Positions 8,734-17,838 are shown, numbered from the stretch's first letter. The stretch: DNA of 51,906 bases from Desulfocapsaceae bacterium (GCA_030653035.1 JAUSAB010000110.1:1-51906), one strand, 5' to 3'. Notes: a model not told the origin generated them from the letters alone. Numbers and translations are program-made.

Positions 8734-9564
8734 ATGAAGAATCCCGAGGGTGAGCATGCCGAGATCGACCTCCTCCTGGAGACGATCTATCAACGCTACG
8801 GCTACGATTTCCGTTCCTATGCCCGGGCCTCCATTGAGCGCCGGATCAGGCTGTTTCTGTCAAATACCGGATACCCATCGGTGGCGGAGATAATTCTAAG
8901 AATCGTTGATGACCAAGAGTTTACCTTTCACCTCATCCACTATTTCTCCATTGCTGTGACTGAGATGTTCCGTGACCCTTTGGTATATCGGGCCGTGCGT
9001 GAAAAGGTGGTGCCGCTGCTTCGGACCTGGCCGCATTGCAAGATCTGGCATGCCGGTTGCGCCACCGGCGAAGAGGTCTATTCGCTGGCGATCGTGCTCA
9101 AAGAAGAAGGTATCTACAACCGGGCAACCATCTACGCCACTGATTTCAACAATGAGGCCCTGGATCGTGCCTGTGAGGGTATCTACGAGATGGGAAAACT
9201 GCAGGAGGCCACACGGAACTATCAGCAGGCGGGTGGGAAGGGCTCGTTCTCGGAGTATTACTACGCTCGGTACAAAGCGGCGGTCATGGACAGCTCACTC
9301 AAGGAACGGGTTGTTTTTTCCAGCCACAACCTGGCATCAGACAGTGCGTTTGGTGAAATGCACCTTATCTTCTGCCGGAATGTGCTCATCTACTTCAACC
9401 GCGACCTGCAGCACCGGGCCCTGGGTCTCTTCACCGACAGCCTGGTGCATGGAGGGTTCCTGTGCCTTGGAACCAAGGAAGACCTACATTTTACCGATTT
9501 CAGGGATCAATACGAGGTTGTAGACAACAAGGCACGAATCTATAAAAAAAAGAACTGGCCATGA
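8734..9564 (+). CDS. CheR-type protein-glutamate methyltransferase
   Basis: A 276-residue protein of normal CheR length. The N-terminal helical domain (~10-75, with YARASIERRIRLFL) is followed by the SAM-binding Rossmann domain, motif I being HAGCATGEEVYSLAI at about 106-120. Further on comes the conserved IFCRNVLIYF segment. CheR transfers methyl groups from S-adenosylmethionine to receptor glutamates. The last four bases (ATGA) overlap the start of the CheB gene, so the two are translationally coupled. No chemoreceptor, CheA or CheW gene lies nearby. The preceding gene is a hybrid kinase with a Glu-rich coiled coil, which is a candidate substrate (inference). Confidence 0.92.
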   Translation: MKNPEGEHAEIDLLLETIYQRYGYDFRSYARASIERRIRLFLSNTGYPSVAEIILRIVDDQEFTFHLIHYFSIAVTEMFRDPLVYRAVREKVVPLLRTWPHCKIWHAGCATGEEVYSLAIVLKEEGIYNRATIYATDFNNEALDRACEGIYEMGKLQEATRNYQQAGGKGSFSEYYYARYKAAVMDSSLKERVVFSSHNLASDSAFGEMHLIFCRNVLIYFNRDLQHRALGLFTDSLVHGGFLCLGTKEDLHFTDFRDQYEVVDNKARIYKKKNWP

Positions 9565-10169
9565 GGACAAAAGAAACAACAGAGCCATCATGGCCCGTCT
9601 TTCATGAAATTGTTGTCATGGGCGGCTCAGCTGGAGGATTCAAGGTGTTTTCCGCCATCCTTTCGGCCCTTCCCCTTGATTTCTCGCTCCCGATCCTGGT
9701 GGTCCAGCATCTTATTCCCGGTGATGACGGCTTATTTTACCGGCACCTGGCGAGCACGATAAGGCTCCCGGTGATCGAACCCTGCGACAAGCAATGGATC
9801 AAACACGGGCATGTATATGTCGCACCTGCCAACTATCATATACTGGTGGAACAGAACGGAACCATTGCCCTGTCTGTGGACGACAAGATCAACTGGTCAC
9901 GACCCTCGATCGACGTACTCTTCGAGAGTGCGGCCCAAGCCTTCGGGGAACAGGTCATTGCGGTTCTCCTCTCAGGTGCAAATGCGGATGGTGCCGCCGG
10001 AATGCTGAAGATCAAGGAGGCCGGCGGTCTGACCATCGCCCTGGATCCAGCCACGGCCGAATATCCGGTCATGCCCCAGGCAGCAATTGACAGCGGGGCT
10101 GCGGACGAGGTCCTGTCAGCAGAGGAGATCGGGTTGCGGCTTGTCAAACTCGGAAGCTACAAAATATAG
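9561..10169 (+). CDS. CheB-type methylesterase domain protein
   Basis: A 202-residue protein made of the CheB catalytic domain alone, without the receiver found in classical CheB. The catalytic triad is visible: Ser23 in MGGSAGG, His50 in VVQHL, and Asp143 in SGANADGAAG. It would hydrolyse glutamate methyl esters or deamidate glutamines on a target protein. Without its own receiver, control must come from elsewhere, for example from one of the free-standing receivers encoded next to it (inference). The start codon overlaps the CheR stop. Confidence 0.92.
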   Translation: MRTKETTEPSWPVFHEIVVMGGSAGGFKVFSAILSALPLDFSLPILVVQHLIPGDDGLFYRHLASTIRLPVIEPCDKQWIKHGHVYVAPANYHILVEQNGTIALSVDDKINWSRPSIDVLFESAAQAFGEQVIAVLLSGANADGAAGMLKIKEAGGLTIALDPATAEYPVMPQAAIDSGAADEVLSAEEIGLRLVKLGSYKI

Positions 10170-10243
10170 AAATTGTTGATTTGAGATTGCCGACCAAAGA
10201 AATCACAAATCGGAGAGAGCAAATAGTCAATCGGAGATTAAAT

Positions 10244-11896
10244 ATGAATTCAACCCAAAAGATTCTGATCGTGGACGACAAGAAGGAGAACCTTGTCGTT
10301 CTGCGTCAGGTTCTGCGCGAGGTAGATGTTGAAGTTATTGAGGCAAGCAGCGGCAACGAGGCCCTTGCCGCCAGCCTTGACCATAATTTTGCGCTGGCGA
10401 TCCTCGACGTCATGATGCCGGGGATGAGTGGTTTCGAGCTGGCCGAGCACCTGCATGGAGACGATGCTACCAGGCTGATGCCGATTATCTTTGTCACTGC
10501 GGCCTACCCGGATGAGCAAAACATCTTCAGCGGCTACGAAGCAGGATGTATCGATTATATCGTCAAGCCCTATGCGCCGGAGGTTCTGCTCGCTAAGGTC
10601 CGGATTTTTCTGGAATTGGACCGTCAAAGATTGGAGCTGCAACGTCACCGTGATCAACTGGGAACTCTGGTTGCTGAACGTACCCGTGAGCTTGAACAAG
10701 AGCTGGAGGCGCATAGGCGATCAGAGGAGGAGAATGCCAAGCTCCAGGCCCATCTCAACCAGGCCCAGAAGCTGGAGGCTATCGGCATCCTGGCTGGCGG
10801 CATCGCCCATGATTTCAATAATATTTTAGCTGCCATCATGGGATTGACCCAGTTAGCCCAATTAAATACTCTTCCAGGGTCACAAGTCGCTCAAAATCTC
10901 GATGGCGTATTACTCTCCGCCCATCGCGCCACAGATCTGGTCAAGCAGATCCTGGCTTTCAGCCGGCAGTCCACCGTCGCTCGAATCCCGCATACTCTTC
11001 AACCTCTGGTTAAGGAGTCGCTGAAGATGTTGCGTTCCTCGCTCCCCAGCACCATTACCGTCAAGGAAGATATTGATCCCCAATGCAAGGCTATCCTGGC
11101 CGACCCGACCCAGATTCACCAGATCGTCATGAATCTGGGCACTAATGCCTTTCATGCCATGGAAAAAACCGGCGGCGTGCTGGCAGTAAAGTTGCAAACG
11201 ACAGTCATAAACTCTCCAGCACTTTCAGATGGCCAACAGATCAAGCCAGGCAACTATGTGGAACTCACGGTAAGCGATACCGGAACCGGGATAGGCCCGG
11301 ATATCATCAACAAGGTCTTTGATCCGTACTTTACGACCAAGGAAGTCGGCAAGGGAACGGGACTGGGCCTATCGATCACCCATGGGATCATCAAAAGCTA
11401 TGACGGCGCCATCACAGTTGAAAGTACTGTCGGCCAGGGGACAACATTTCATATCTATTTTCCGGTTATTCAGGAGGAGGAAAAGGAGGAGAAAGAAACC
11501 CAGGAATGTCCCAGAGGCAGGGAGCGGATCCTGTTTGTCGATGATGAGGAGATTCTCGCCATTATGGGTAAAAAGATGCTGGAGCAGTTGGGATACACCG
11601 TTACCGCTCACAGCCACAGTATCCAGGCCCTGGAAGCATTCAGAAATGACCCGGCCCAATTTGACCTGGTAATTACCGACCTGACCATGCCTGAACTGAC
11701 CGGAACCGAGCTCGCACAAAGGATGCTGGCGATCAGGCCTGATATCCCGATCATCCTCTGCACGGGTTTCAGTCACCTGATCAATGAATATTCTGCCAGG
11801 ACTATCGGCATAAAGGAGTTTGTGTTAAAACCATTCACCCTGTCTTCAATCGGAAAACTGGTGAGGAAGCTGCTTGATGGCGCGCCAGAAAAGTAA
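10244..11896 (+). CDS. REC-histidine kinase-REC hybrid protein
   Basis: A 550-residue cytoplasmic protein with no membrane segment. The N-terminal receiver has phospho-acceptor Asp55 (ILDVMMPGMSG). After a coiled coil (~125-180) comes an NtrB-like kinase core with His189 in GGIAHDFNNILAA and ATP-binding boxes DTGTGIGPD and GKGTGLGLSI. A C-terminal receiver has Asp479 (VITDLTMPELTG). The ATG at 10244 is preferred to the TTG at 10181 because GGAG lies before it and the receiver starts just after. The 74-base gap to the CheB gene contains a short duplication (ATCGGAGA twice). It probably takes phosphate from the three-receiver kinase upstream. Confidence 0.9.
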   Translation: MNSTQKILIVDDKKENLVVLRQVLREVDVEVIEASSGNEALAASLDHNFALAILDVMMPGMSGFELAEHLHGDDATRLMPIIFVTAAYPDEQNIFSGYEAGCIDYIVKPYAPEVLLAKVRIFLELDRQRLELQRHRDQLGTLVAERTRELEQELEAHRRSEEENAKLQAHLNQAQKLEAIGILAGGIAHDFNNILAAIMGLTQLAQLNTLPGSQVAQNLDGVLLSAHRATDLVKQILAFSRQSTVARIPHTLQPLVKESLKMLRSSLPSTITVKEDIDPQCKAILADPTQIHQIVMNLGTNAFHAMEKTGGVLAVKLQTTVINSPALSDGQQIKPGNYVELTVSDTGTGIGPDIINKVFDPYFTTKEVGKGTGLGLSITHGIIKSYDGAITVESTVGQGTTFHIYFPVIQEEEKEEKETQECPRGRERILFVDDEEILAIMGKKMLEQLGYTVTAHSHSIQALEAFRNDPAQFDLVITDLTMPELTGTELAQRMLAIRPDIPIILCTGFSHLINEYSARTIGIKEFVLKPFTLSSIGKLVRKLLDGAPEK

Positions 11897-11929
11897 AAGG
11901 AGGTGTGACTTGCAAAACTTGAGAAAATT

Positions 11930-12532
11930 TTATGCAAAAAAAGCCTGCGCCTTAGCCTTGGAAATTCGAGAAAGCTTCTGGAGAGACTCCAGAGACACCT
12001 CGGCCACACCATACAACCCTTTTATGTCCTCAATCATGGCCATCCACAGATGAGCGGTCATCTCGGCATCCGCCGCGGCCCGGTGAAAGGTGCCATCTGT
12101 GTGCAGGTTTTTATATCTAACCAAGGTTTCCAGTTTATGACTAAGGATATGGGGATAGACTCGACGGGCGACCAGAAGAGTGCAGACCATTTCGTTCACT
12201 CTTGCCCTGCCGATCCTGGCCAGCTCGGCATCGAGAAACCGGCCATCAAAAGAGGCGCTATGGGCCGCCAGAGGATAATGGCCCATAAACTCGCAAAATC
12301 CGGCCATGACCTCAGCACACCCCGGGGCGTTCCGCACCATCGCATTAGTGATACCGGTGAGACCCTGGATGAAGGGAGTCACCGGTATTCCTGGGTTCAT
12401 CAGACTGTGAAAACGATCGACTATCCTGCCGGCATCAATGAGCACGGCGCCGATCTCAATGGCGCGGTCTCCGCGCTGAGGCGACAGACCTGTTGTCTCA
12501 AAATCGAGAACGACGACGGGGAAATTACCCAT
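11930..12532 (-). CDS. DEDDh 3'-5' exonuclease (DNA pol III epsilon-like)
   Basis: A 200-residue protein of the DnaQ-like exonuclease family. Exo I is VVLDFETTG with Asp10 and Glu12, Exo II is in AAHSASFDGRFLDAEL, and Exo III in HRAAADAEMTAHL supplies His and Asp, giving the DEDDh set. It removes nucleotides from 3' ends. It is shorter than E. coli epsilon and lacks an obvious polymerase-binding tail, so it may be a stand-alone exonuclease and not the replicative proofreader. The start is supported by a GGGGGAAGG ribosome site. It is convergent with the kinase gene ending at 11896. Confidence 0.88.
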   Translation of the reverse strand: MGNFPVVVLDFETTGLSPQRGDRAIEIGAVLIDAGRIVDRFHSLMNPGIPVTPFIQGLTGITNAMVRNAPGCAEVMAGFCEFMGHYPLAAHSASFDGRFLDAELARIGRARVNEMVCTLLVARRVYPHILSHKLETLVRYKNLHTDGTFHRAAADAEMTAHLWMAMIEDIKGLYGVAEVSLESLQKLSRISKAKAQAFFA

Positions 12533-12594
12533 GACGCCTTCCCCCTACCTGTGACATGCTCTGTTGTCGTGCTCTTCACATTTAGCGGAGCCCA

Positions 12595-13890
12595 TTAACG
12601 TAACCTCGCCGCAACCGGTTTCCGCAGCCGGGATTCCGTTTCCAGATCCGGCAAGAAAATGGCCAGCAAACCGATAACCGGCAGAAACGAACACACATGA
12701 TACACATACGCCAGGCTGGTCATATCTGCAAGATGGCCGAGTACTGCCGCACCAATTCCCCCCATCCCAAAGGCAAAGCCAAAAGACATCCCAGCCACCG
12801 TCCCGACCCTGGCCGGCAGGAGTTCCTGGGCATAGACCACAATAGCCGGGAAGGCGGAGGCCAGAATCAGCCCGATAGGCACACTGAGTATCCCGGTCCA
12901 GAACAGATTGGCATAGGGCAGGGCCAGGGTAAAGGGTAGCACCCCGAGGATCGATGACCAGATCACCACCTTACGGCCGAAACGATCGCCAAGCGGCCCT
13001 CCGGCAATAGTACCACCAGCCACCGCACCAAAAAAAACAAAAAGATGAAGCTGCGCGCTCTGCACTGGCAGATGAAATTTATCGATCAGATAAAAAATGA
13101 AGTAGCTGGACATACTGGCCATGTAGAAAAACTTGGAGAACATCAAGGCCAGCAGCACCGTGAGTGTCTGCGCCACCTTGAAGCGGGGCAGCGGTGCCCG
13201 GGGCTCCTGGGCGTTTGCCCGTACCTTCAGCCGCATCAGCCCGAACCCTTTGTACCAGTGGCCAACCTTGATCAGGAGATAGATGCCGAGCAGAGCGGCG
13301 ATGGAAAACCAGGCAACACTGGTTTGTCCATGCCGTAAAACGATGAGTGCGGCCAGCAGCGGCCCAATGGCCGATCCGGCATTGCCCCCCACCTGAAACA
13401 ATGACTGTGCCAGACCATGTCGACCGCCGGAGGCCATCCGCGCCACCCGTGACGATTCTGGATGAAATACCGACGAGCCAGTCCCCACCAATGCCGCGGC
13501 CAAGAGCAATACCGGATAACTTCCCGCCTGGGAAAAGAGCACCAGCCCCAGCAGGGTAAGCCCCATACCCACGGCCAGGGAATAAGGCCGCGGATTGCGG
13601 TCAATATAAAAACCGACCATGGGCTGGAGGATCGAGGCCGTGCCCTGAAAGGTGAGGGTGATGGCCCCAATCTGGGCAAAACTCAATCCATAACTTACCT
13701 GGAGCAACGGATAGATCGCCGACAAGAGGGTCTGCATCATATCATTGAGCAGATGACAGACGCTGATCATAATCAGGATGGTAAAGGCAGTTTTTTCGGA
13801 TGGTGTCTGGGTGCTTACGGGGGGCAAACTCACGGAGATTTCCATTATGACAGCGGGATAATATTCATTGGATTTCCCGCTCAAGGCCAC
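12595..13890 (-). CDS. fsr: MFS transporter, fosmidomycin-resistance (Fsr) type
   Basis: A 431-residue major-facilitator protein with about 12 hydrophobic segments. The block FHPESSRVARMASGGRHGLA followed by QSLFQVGGNAGSAIGPLLAA is a signature of the Fsr family, proton-driven exporters first known for fosmidomycin resistance in E. coli. The physiological substrate is not known from sequence. The first codon shown is a GTG at 13890; an ATG at 13845 (MEISVSLP) is an equally good start since neither has a strong Shine-Dalgarno sequence. It is on the same strand as the genes around it but has no tight spacing to them. Confidence 0.85.
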   Translation of the reverse strand: MALSGKSNEYYPAVIMEISVSLPPVSTQTPSEKTAFTILIMISVCHLLNDMMQTLLSAIYPLLQVSYGLSFAQIGAITLTFQGTASILQPMVGFYIDRNPRPYSLAVGMGLTLLGLVLFSQAGSYPVLLLAAALVGTGSSVFHPESSRVARMASGGRHGLAQSLFQVGGNAGSAIGPLLAALIVLRHGQTSVAWFSIAALLGIYLLIKVGHWYKGFGLMRLKVRANAQEPRAPLPRFKVAQTLTVLLALMFSKFFYMASMSSYFIFYLIDKFHLPVQSAQLHLFVFFGAVAGGTIAGGPLGDRFGRKVVIWSSILGVLPFTLALPYANLFWTGILSVPIGLILASAFPAIVVYAQELLPARVGTVAGMSFGFAFGMGGIGAAVLGHLADMTSLAYVYHVCSFLPVIGLLAIFLPDLETESRLRKPVAARLR

Positions 13891-13981
13891 ATCAAGAGGG
13901 ATAAAAAGGTCACAACCAAGAGTTGCGCAAAATCACGAACCGCACTGCCTGATTCCCGACCGTAAAATGTTTTCGGGATCA

Positions 13982-14554
13982 TTAATAGGGTTTCTGTCCT
14001 AAGAAATTTCCCGGCGGATCATAATTACAGACCACAATCAGTTTGCCCTTACACGACCCGGCAGCACACCCGATCTGCGTGGTATCCTGCCAGACAATCT
14101 GGGTATAATGACCGGCATCCGCCCAGTGAGAAGATTGAAGCGCCTCGCCATGATACTTGGATTTTTCTGCGGCCCAGGCCCTGACCGCATCGGGAGTGCC
14201 ATAGTGACGTGCGGTTCCGATAAAAAGATTCTCGCCATATTCCTCCCGCCATTTCCCGGAGCGGGGACGATGCTCCATCCCGCACCGGGAAGTGGCAAGA
14301 TGATCCGCCCATTGCTGGGCATAAGAAGCCAGTTTTTGCGACCAGCGCACAGGTCCGACACCCACTTCCGCCCGGATCGTGTTGTGCAGGGTGACAATTT
14401 TCCCGGCTTCCGCCAGGGGAATACGAGAACCTGATGAGCCGCCGCTATCCAAAGAGGGCTGTCCTGCACCGGCACCAGGGGAAACACCTTGCAAAAGAAG
14501 TGCTCCCGCAAGGAGCATCGATGAACGAGACAAAAATTTCATCTCAGTGCCCAC
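13982..14554 (-). CDS. Secreted CAP (SCP/PR-1) domain protein
   Basis: A signal peptide (basic start, then SSMLLAGALLLQGVSPGAGA) precedes a single CAP domain. CAP signatures are HNTIRAEVGVGPVRW, a GENL box, GHYTQIVWQDTTQIGC and the terminal CNYDPPGNFLG. Cysteines near the end can pair as in plant PR-1 proteins. Size (~186 residues) fits a one-domain exported protein. CAP proteins act outside the cytoplasm; in bacteria their molecular role is mostly unknown. The start is either GTG 14554 or ATG 14542, and the second fits a signal peptide better. Confidence 0.9.
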   Translation of the reverse strand: MGTEMKFLSRSSMLLAGALLLQGVSPGAGAGQPSLDSGGSSGSRIPLAEAGKIVTLHNTIRAEVGVGPVRWSQKLASYAQQWADHLATSRCGMEHRPRSGKWREEYGENLFIGTARHYGTPDAVRAWAAEKSKYHGEALQSSHWADAGHYTQIVWQDTTQIGCAAGSCKGKLIVVCNYDPPGNFLGQKPY

Positions 14555-14579
14555 TCAATGTCACGTTGTTCTTCTCTCA

Positions 14580-15191
14580 TCAAACTTTTCCCGGTTTTTC
14601 CTTCTTCGACTGCAACTTCACATACACAACAATGAGCACTGCAGAAAAAACAAGCGCCCCGTACAGGGCCTGATGCGAATAGCGCATGATCAGGGCCTGA
14701 TTGCTGCCGATAAAATAACCGATCCAGGCGAGGATCGTCACCCATATTCCCGCACCCAGCAAGGTATAGAGAGAGAACTTTAGATGATTCATTCCAGCTA
14801 GGCCTGCCGGAAGAGAGATCAGATGACGAACGACAGGCAGGAGTCGCCCGATAAAGGTCGAAATCTCACCATGTTTGAGAAAGAATGTCTCGACCTTCAT
14901 AAACTTTTCCTCAGTGATCCAGACATAGCGGCCATACTTCAGGATAAGCGGCCGCCCCAGATAACGGGCAGCAAAATAATTGGCATAGGCCCCAAAAAGA
15001 CTGCCAAAGGTGCCGCAGAGAATGGCAATCAACATGTTCATCTTCCCGGCCTGAGCAAGATAGCCGGCAGGAGGCATAATCAGCTCACTGGGAATCGGGA
15101 TGACCGAGCTCTCCATCGCCATCAGGATAAAGATCCCCGGATAGCCCATAGCCCCGATACTCTCCACCAGCCAGTTAATTACACTCTCCAT
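14580..15191 (-). CDS. DedA-family membrane protein
   Basis: A 203-residue inner-membrane protein with about five hydrophobic segments. Family features are the start MGYPGIFILMAMESSVIPIP, the glutamate in this segment, and the F-GRLLPVVRHLISLPAGLAGM block. DedA proteins are linked to proton-dependent lipid scrambling and flipping of lipid carriers (established for several members). It ends in a positively charged tail (KLQSKKEKPGKV). It stands alone: about 160 bases separate it from the antiporter gene upstream and about 25 from the CAP gene downstream. Confidence 0.9.
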   Translation of the reverse strand: MESVINWLVESIGAMGYPGIFILMAMESSVIPIPSELIMPPAGYLAQAGKMNMLIAILCGTFGSLFGAYANYFAARYLGRPLILKYGRYVWITEEKFMKVETFFLKHGEISTFIGRLLPVVRHLISLPAGLAGMNHLKFSLYTLLGAGIWVTILAWIGYFIGSNQALIMRYSHQALYGALVFSAVLIVVYVKLQSKKEKPGKV

Positions 15192-15302
15192 TTAATTTTA
15201 CCCTTATTTATTAGATTTATTGAGACTGAAAGCTCTTTTCCTGCCTTAAGCCGTTGTAACTATATAATATCGTCATCTTGATGACAAAAACGGCATAAAG
15301 AA

Positions 15303-15345
15303 CCGTAACGAAAAGGTCATGAAGACAGTGGTTATTTCGTTACGG
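15303..15345 (-). terminator. Inverted repeat after the antiporter gene
   Basis: CCGTAACGAAA (15303-15313) and TTTCGTTACGG (15335-15345) are a perfect 11-bp inverted repeat four bases beyond the antiporter stop codon. On the minus strand the stem is followed by a modestly T-rich stretch (TTCTTTAT), so a factor-independent terminator is likely but not textbook. Confidence 0.5.
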
Positions 15346-15348
15346 CTC

Positions 15349-17469
15349 CTAAACATTCTCTGGCCGATAGACAATAATCAGGTTCTTTTGCAGATCATGG
15401 GCCACGGCATCAGCCAGCGAACCAAAGAAAAATTTCTTGATCCCCCGGTTTCTGGATGCCCCCATGACCACCAGATCATATTTCTGGGCCTCATCCTGAA
15501 TCGTTTGCACCCGCGCGTCCGTGGCCACGACCTTGACCGCGATATCAAGCCGATCATCCCGGGCCGCAAACCACGCCTTTACAGCCTGCTTCGTTGCAGC
15601 CAAACGTTTCACCGGTTCTCCAGACTGCAGAAGACAAAGCAGCTCCAGACGATGCTCGCCTATGGCGTTAAGCGCCGCCACCAGTGGATAAACAATCTCC
15701 AACTCGTCCATATCGACAACCGGAACCAGAATACGCTCAGAATGGAGATCACCAAAGAAACGAACCACCACCACCGGACAGCGGACATTGTTGGCGACGA
15801 TTTCCAGCACATCCTGAAAGTGGCTCGTCTCTCCTTCCAGAGGATACCCAAGAAAGACGGCATGGGCCATATTATATTCAACCGCAGCCACAAGGCCGGA
15901 GGCGACACTGGCGTCGGGCACCAGTTCGGTGGCCAGAGGATAGCCCATACTGGCCACCTCCTCCTGCTCCGCCTGAAACAGCCTTGGTGGTATGGCCTGC
16001 CCTGGACCCTGTACCCGAACCGCCATGGGCAGGGCATGACAATAATGGGCAAATATGGTAGCAAAACGGGCAAGCCCGGCCACCGTTTCATGATGGGCCG
16101 CCCCAAAAACCACCACACCCCGCACCGGATTATGCGGCACCAACCTGGACCAGACCCAGGGGACAACCCGCACCCCCTGCGCTGATTTCAGGTGCAGCTC
16201 ACAGGCCTTGGCCGAAAGCCCATCACATATTGCCGGCACCGTTTTTTTGACAATTCCATGCGCCTCTCCGGCTTGGGTCACAGCAAACCGGGTACAAAAA
16301 GAACCAATAAGTTGAGACAGAAAAACCCCGGTTAAACCAACCGGGGTTATGATTGCCGAATACGCCGCCAGTGTCGAATCGCCGGCAAGAAAGAAAATAA
16401 GACCGATGGCAACTCCAGCCTGGGGGACCAGGGCCACTCCCATATATTTCTGAACCAGCAATGGTGCCTGGCCCATACGCCCCCCTACGATCACACCAAG
16501 GACCTTGCCGCCAATCCGGGCCAGGAAATAAACCAACCCTATCAGCCCTGCCGTGCCCAATGCCTTCACATCAAAACAGGTGCCCACCAGAGTAAAAAAG
16601 AGGACATAGATCGGCGGTTCAAAGCTGTTCAAGGCCCGGAAAATACGAACATCCCGTTCCGCCCGATTGACCAGACTGAAACCGGCCGCCATCCCGGCCA
16701 GCAGGGGCGACAGATTCAGATACCGGGCAACCTCACTGCAAAGAAGCAGCAGGGCCAGCCCCCCGATCAGAATTTCTCCTTTATTCTTGAGCTTTTTGGC
16801 GACCAGATCAAGACAGAGTCCGGTACAGATACCGAGCATAAGAGACTCCCCTATCTCCAGCAGCCCGGAACCGGCAACAAGAACCAGGGATTCTCCGGCC
16901 TGGCCCAGGATGCTGTGTACCAAAGACACGGCCAGACCGATAATCATGATAGCCAGACCGCTGTCCATAGCCACGACCGCCAGGAGCGATGCGGTCAGGG
17001 TGCCGCTGGCCTTGAGTTCCCTTACCACCAGAAGCGTTACCGCCGGAGACCCGGATGCAGCCACCGCCCCCAGAAGAACAGCCAGCACCAGATAATCTGA
17101 GGGCCGCCAACCTGCAACCTGAAATCCAGTGATCTGGATAATCAGAAAGACCGCCAGAGAAACAAAGACAAAAGCGCCCAACGCCTCACACACCGCGATC
17201 CAGATAACACTCCGGGCATCAGTACGCAGTTTCTTCAGCTCAATATGTTCACCAACCCCAAAGGCAATCAGCATCAGGGCAATATAAGTAAAATGGTCCA
17301 GACTCTTGCCCAGTGACTCCTGGGTGATCAGGCCAAACCCACTGGGACCGAGCAAGAGACCAGCCAGGATATAACCAGTAACCGAAGGGAGATAACATCG
17401 TTGACACAGCTTTGCTGCCAGCAGGCCTGCGGCAAGCAGAATGGCGATATCACAGGTAATCGTAATCAT
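15349..17469 (-). CDS. CPA2-type cation/proton antiporter with C-terminal Usp domains
   Basis: About 706 residues from the ATG at 17469. The first ~390 residues form some 12 hydrophobic segments of a Kef-like Na+(K+)/H+ exchanger (LAAKLCQRCYLPSVTGYILA, then GLLLGPSGFGLI). The cytoplasmic C-terminal part contains two universal-stress-protein-like domains. The last ends MGASRNRGIKKFFFGSLADA, the family's nucleotide-binding-loop signature. No RCK/TrkA-N domain is seen, so Usp may be the regulatory module. Upstream in-frame codons lie inside a transposon relic whose inverted repeat ends seven bases before this ATG, so the longer reading (to 17610) is probably false and the native leader has been replaced. 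Confidence 0.85.
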   Translation of the reverse strand: MITITCDIAILLAAGLLAAKLCQRCYLPSVTGYILAGLLLGPSGFGLITQESLGKSLDHFTYIALMLIAFGVGEHIELKKLRTDARSVIWIAVCEALGAFVFVSLAVFLIIQITGFQVAGWRPSDYLVLAVLLGAVAASGSPAVTLLVVRELKASGTLTASLLAVVAMDSGLAIMIIGLAVSLVHSILGQAGESLVLVAGSGLLEIGESLMLGICTGLCLDLVAKKLKNKGEILIGGLALLLLCSEVARYLNLSPLLAGMAAGFSLVNRAERDVRIFRALNSFEPPIYVLFFTLVGTCFDVKALGTAGLIGLVYFLARIGGKVLGVIVGGRMGQAPLLVQKYMGVALVPQAGVAIGLIFFLAGDSTLAAYSAIITPVGLTGVFLSQLIGSFCTRFAVTQAGEAHGIVKKTVPAICDGLSAKACELHLKSAQGVRVVPWVWSRLVPHNPVRGVVVFGAAHHETVAGLARFATIFAHYCHALPMAVRVQGPGQAIPPRLFQAEQEEVASMGYPLATELVPDASVASGLVAAVEYNMAHAVFLGYPLEGETSHFQDVLEIVANNVRCPVVVVRFFGDLHSERILVPVVDMDELEIVYPLVAALNAIGEHRLELLCLLQSGEPVKRLAATKQAVKAWFAARDDRLDIAVKVVATDARVQTIQDEAQKYDLVVMGASRNRGIKKFFFGSLADAVAHDLQKNLIIVYRPENV

Positions 17470-17475
17470 GGGTGA

Positions 17476-17838
17476 TGTCCCCATATCATTGACATAACGC
17501 TGGATAGGCCAGCAGTTCAGAAAATGTCCACCGATGATCCGCAACGTTTGCCGCCATAGCCGAGGTCTTGGGTCGGAAAATCCGATCATTGCCGCGGTTG
17601 AGCGTTTCATACGGCCGGATCAAATTATAGCAGGCTACACAGATGGCGAACTTGGCCTTCAGCCAACGCATCGAACGGGCGACAGTCGACGCCTTGCGCG
17701 CCAGATGGGCATCCCATAGTCGCCAGTCCAGATTGGAACGTTCAATATATGCGGTGTTGATCGTCTGACTGGGCGCGACTAATTCGAGCAAGACAGTTAT
17801 AATGCAAGTCGGAGCAATTTGTCCACTAAATTGGGACA
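17476..17838 (-). mobile_element. 363-bp internally deleted DDE-transposon relic
   Basis: The element is bounded by imperfect ~22-bp inverted repeats, both reading inward as TGTCCC-x-AT-x-T-xx-T-x-GACA-x-A (17476-17497 and 17838-17817). Between them is one frame whose middle and end read as the C-terminus of a DDE transposase: INTAYIERSN contains the expected catalytic Glu, followed by MRWLKAKFAICVACYN and VADHRWTFSELLAYP. The N-terminus and both Asp residues are gone. No clear target duplication is seen. The family (IS1-like or IS481-like) is not assigned. It sits between clpA and the antiporter, 7 bp from the antiporter ATG. Confidence 0.75.

Noticed and set aside
15319-16185. 288-codon frame antisense to the antiporter
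   Set aside because: Shadow of a GC-biased gene on the other strand; rich in His, Arg, Gly and Pro with no family match.
17470-17610. N-terminal extension of the antiporter
   Set aside because: These codons lie inside the transposon relic and its inverted repeat.
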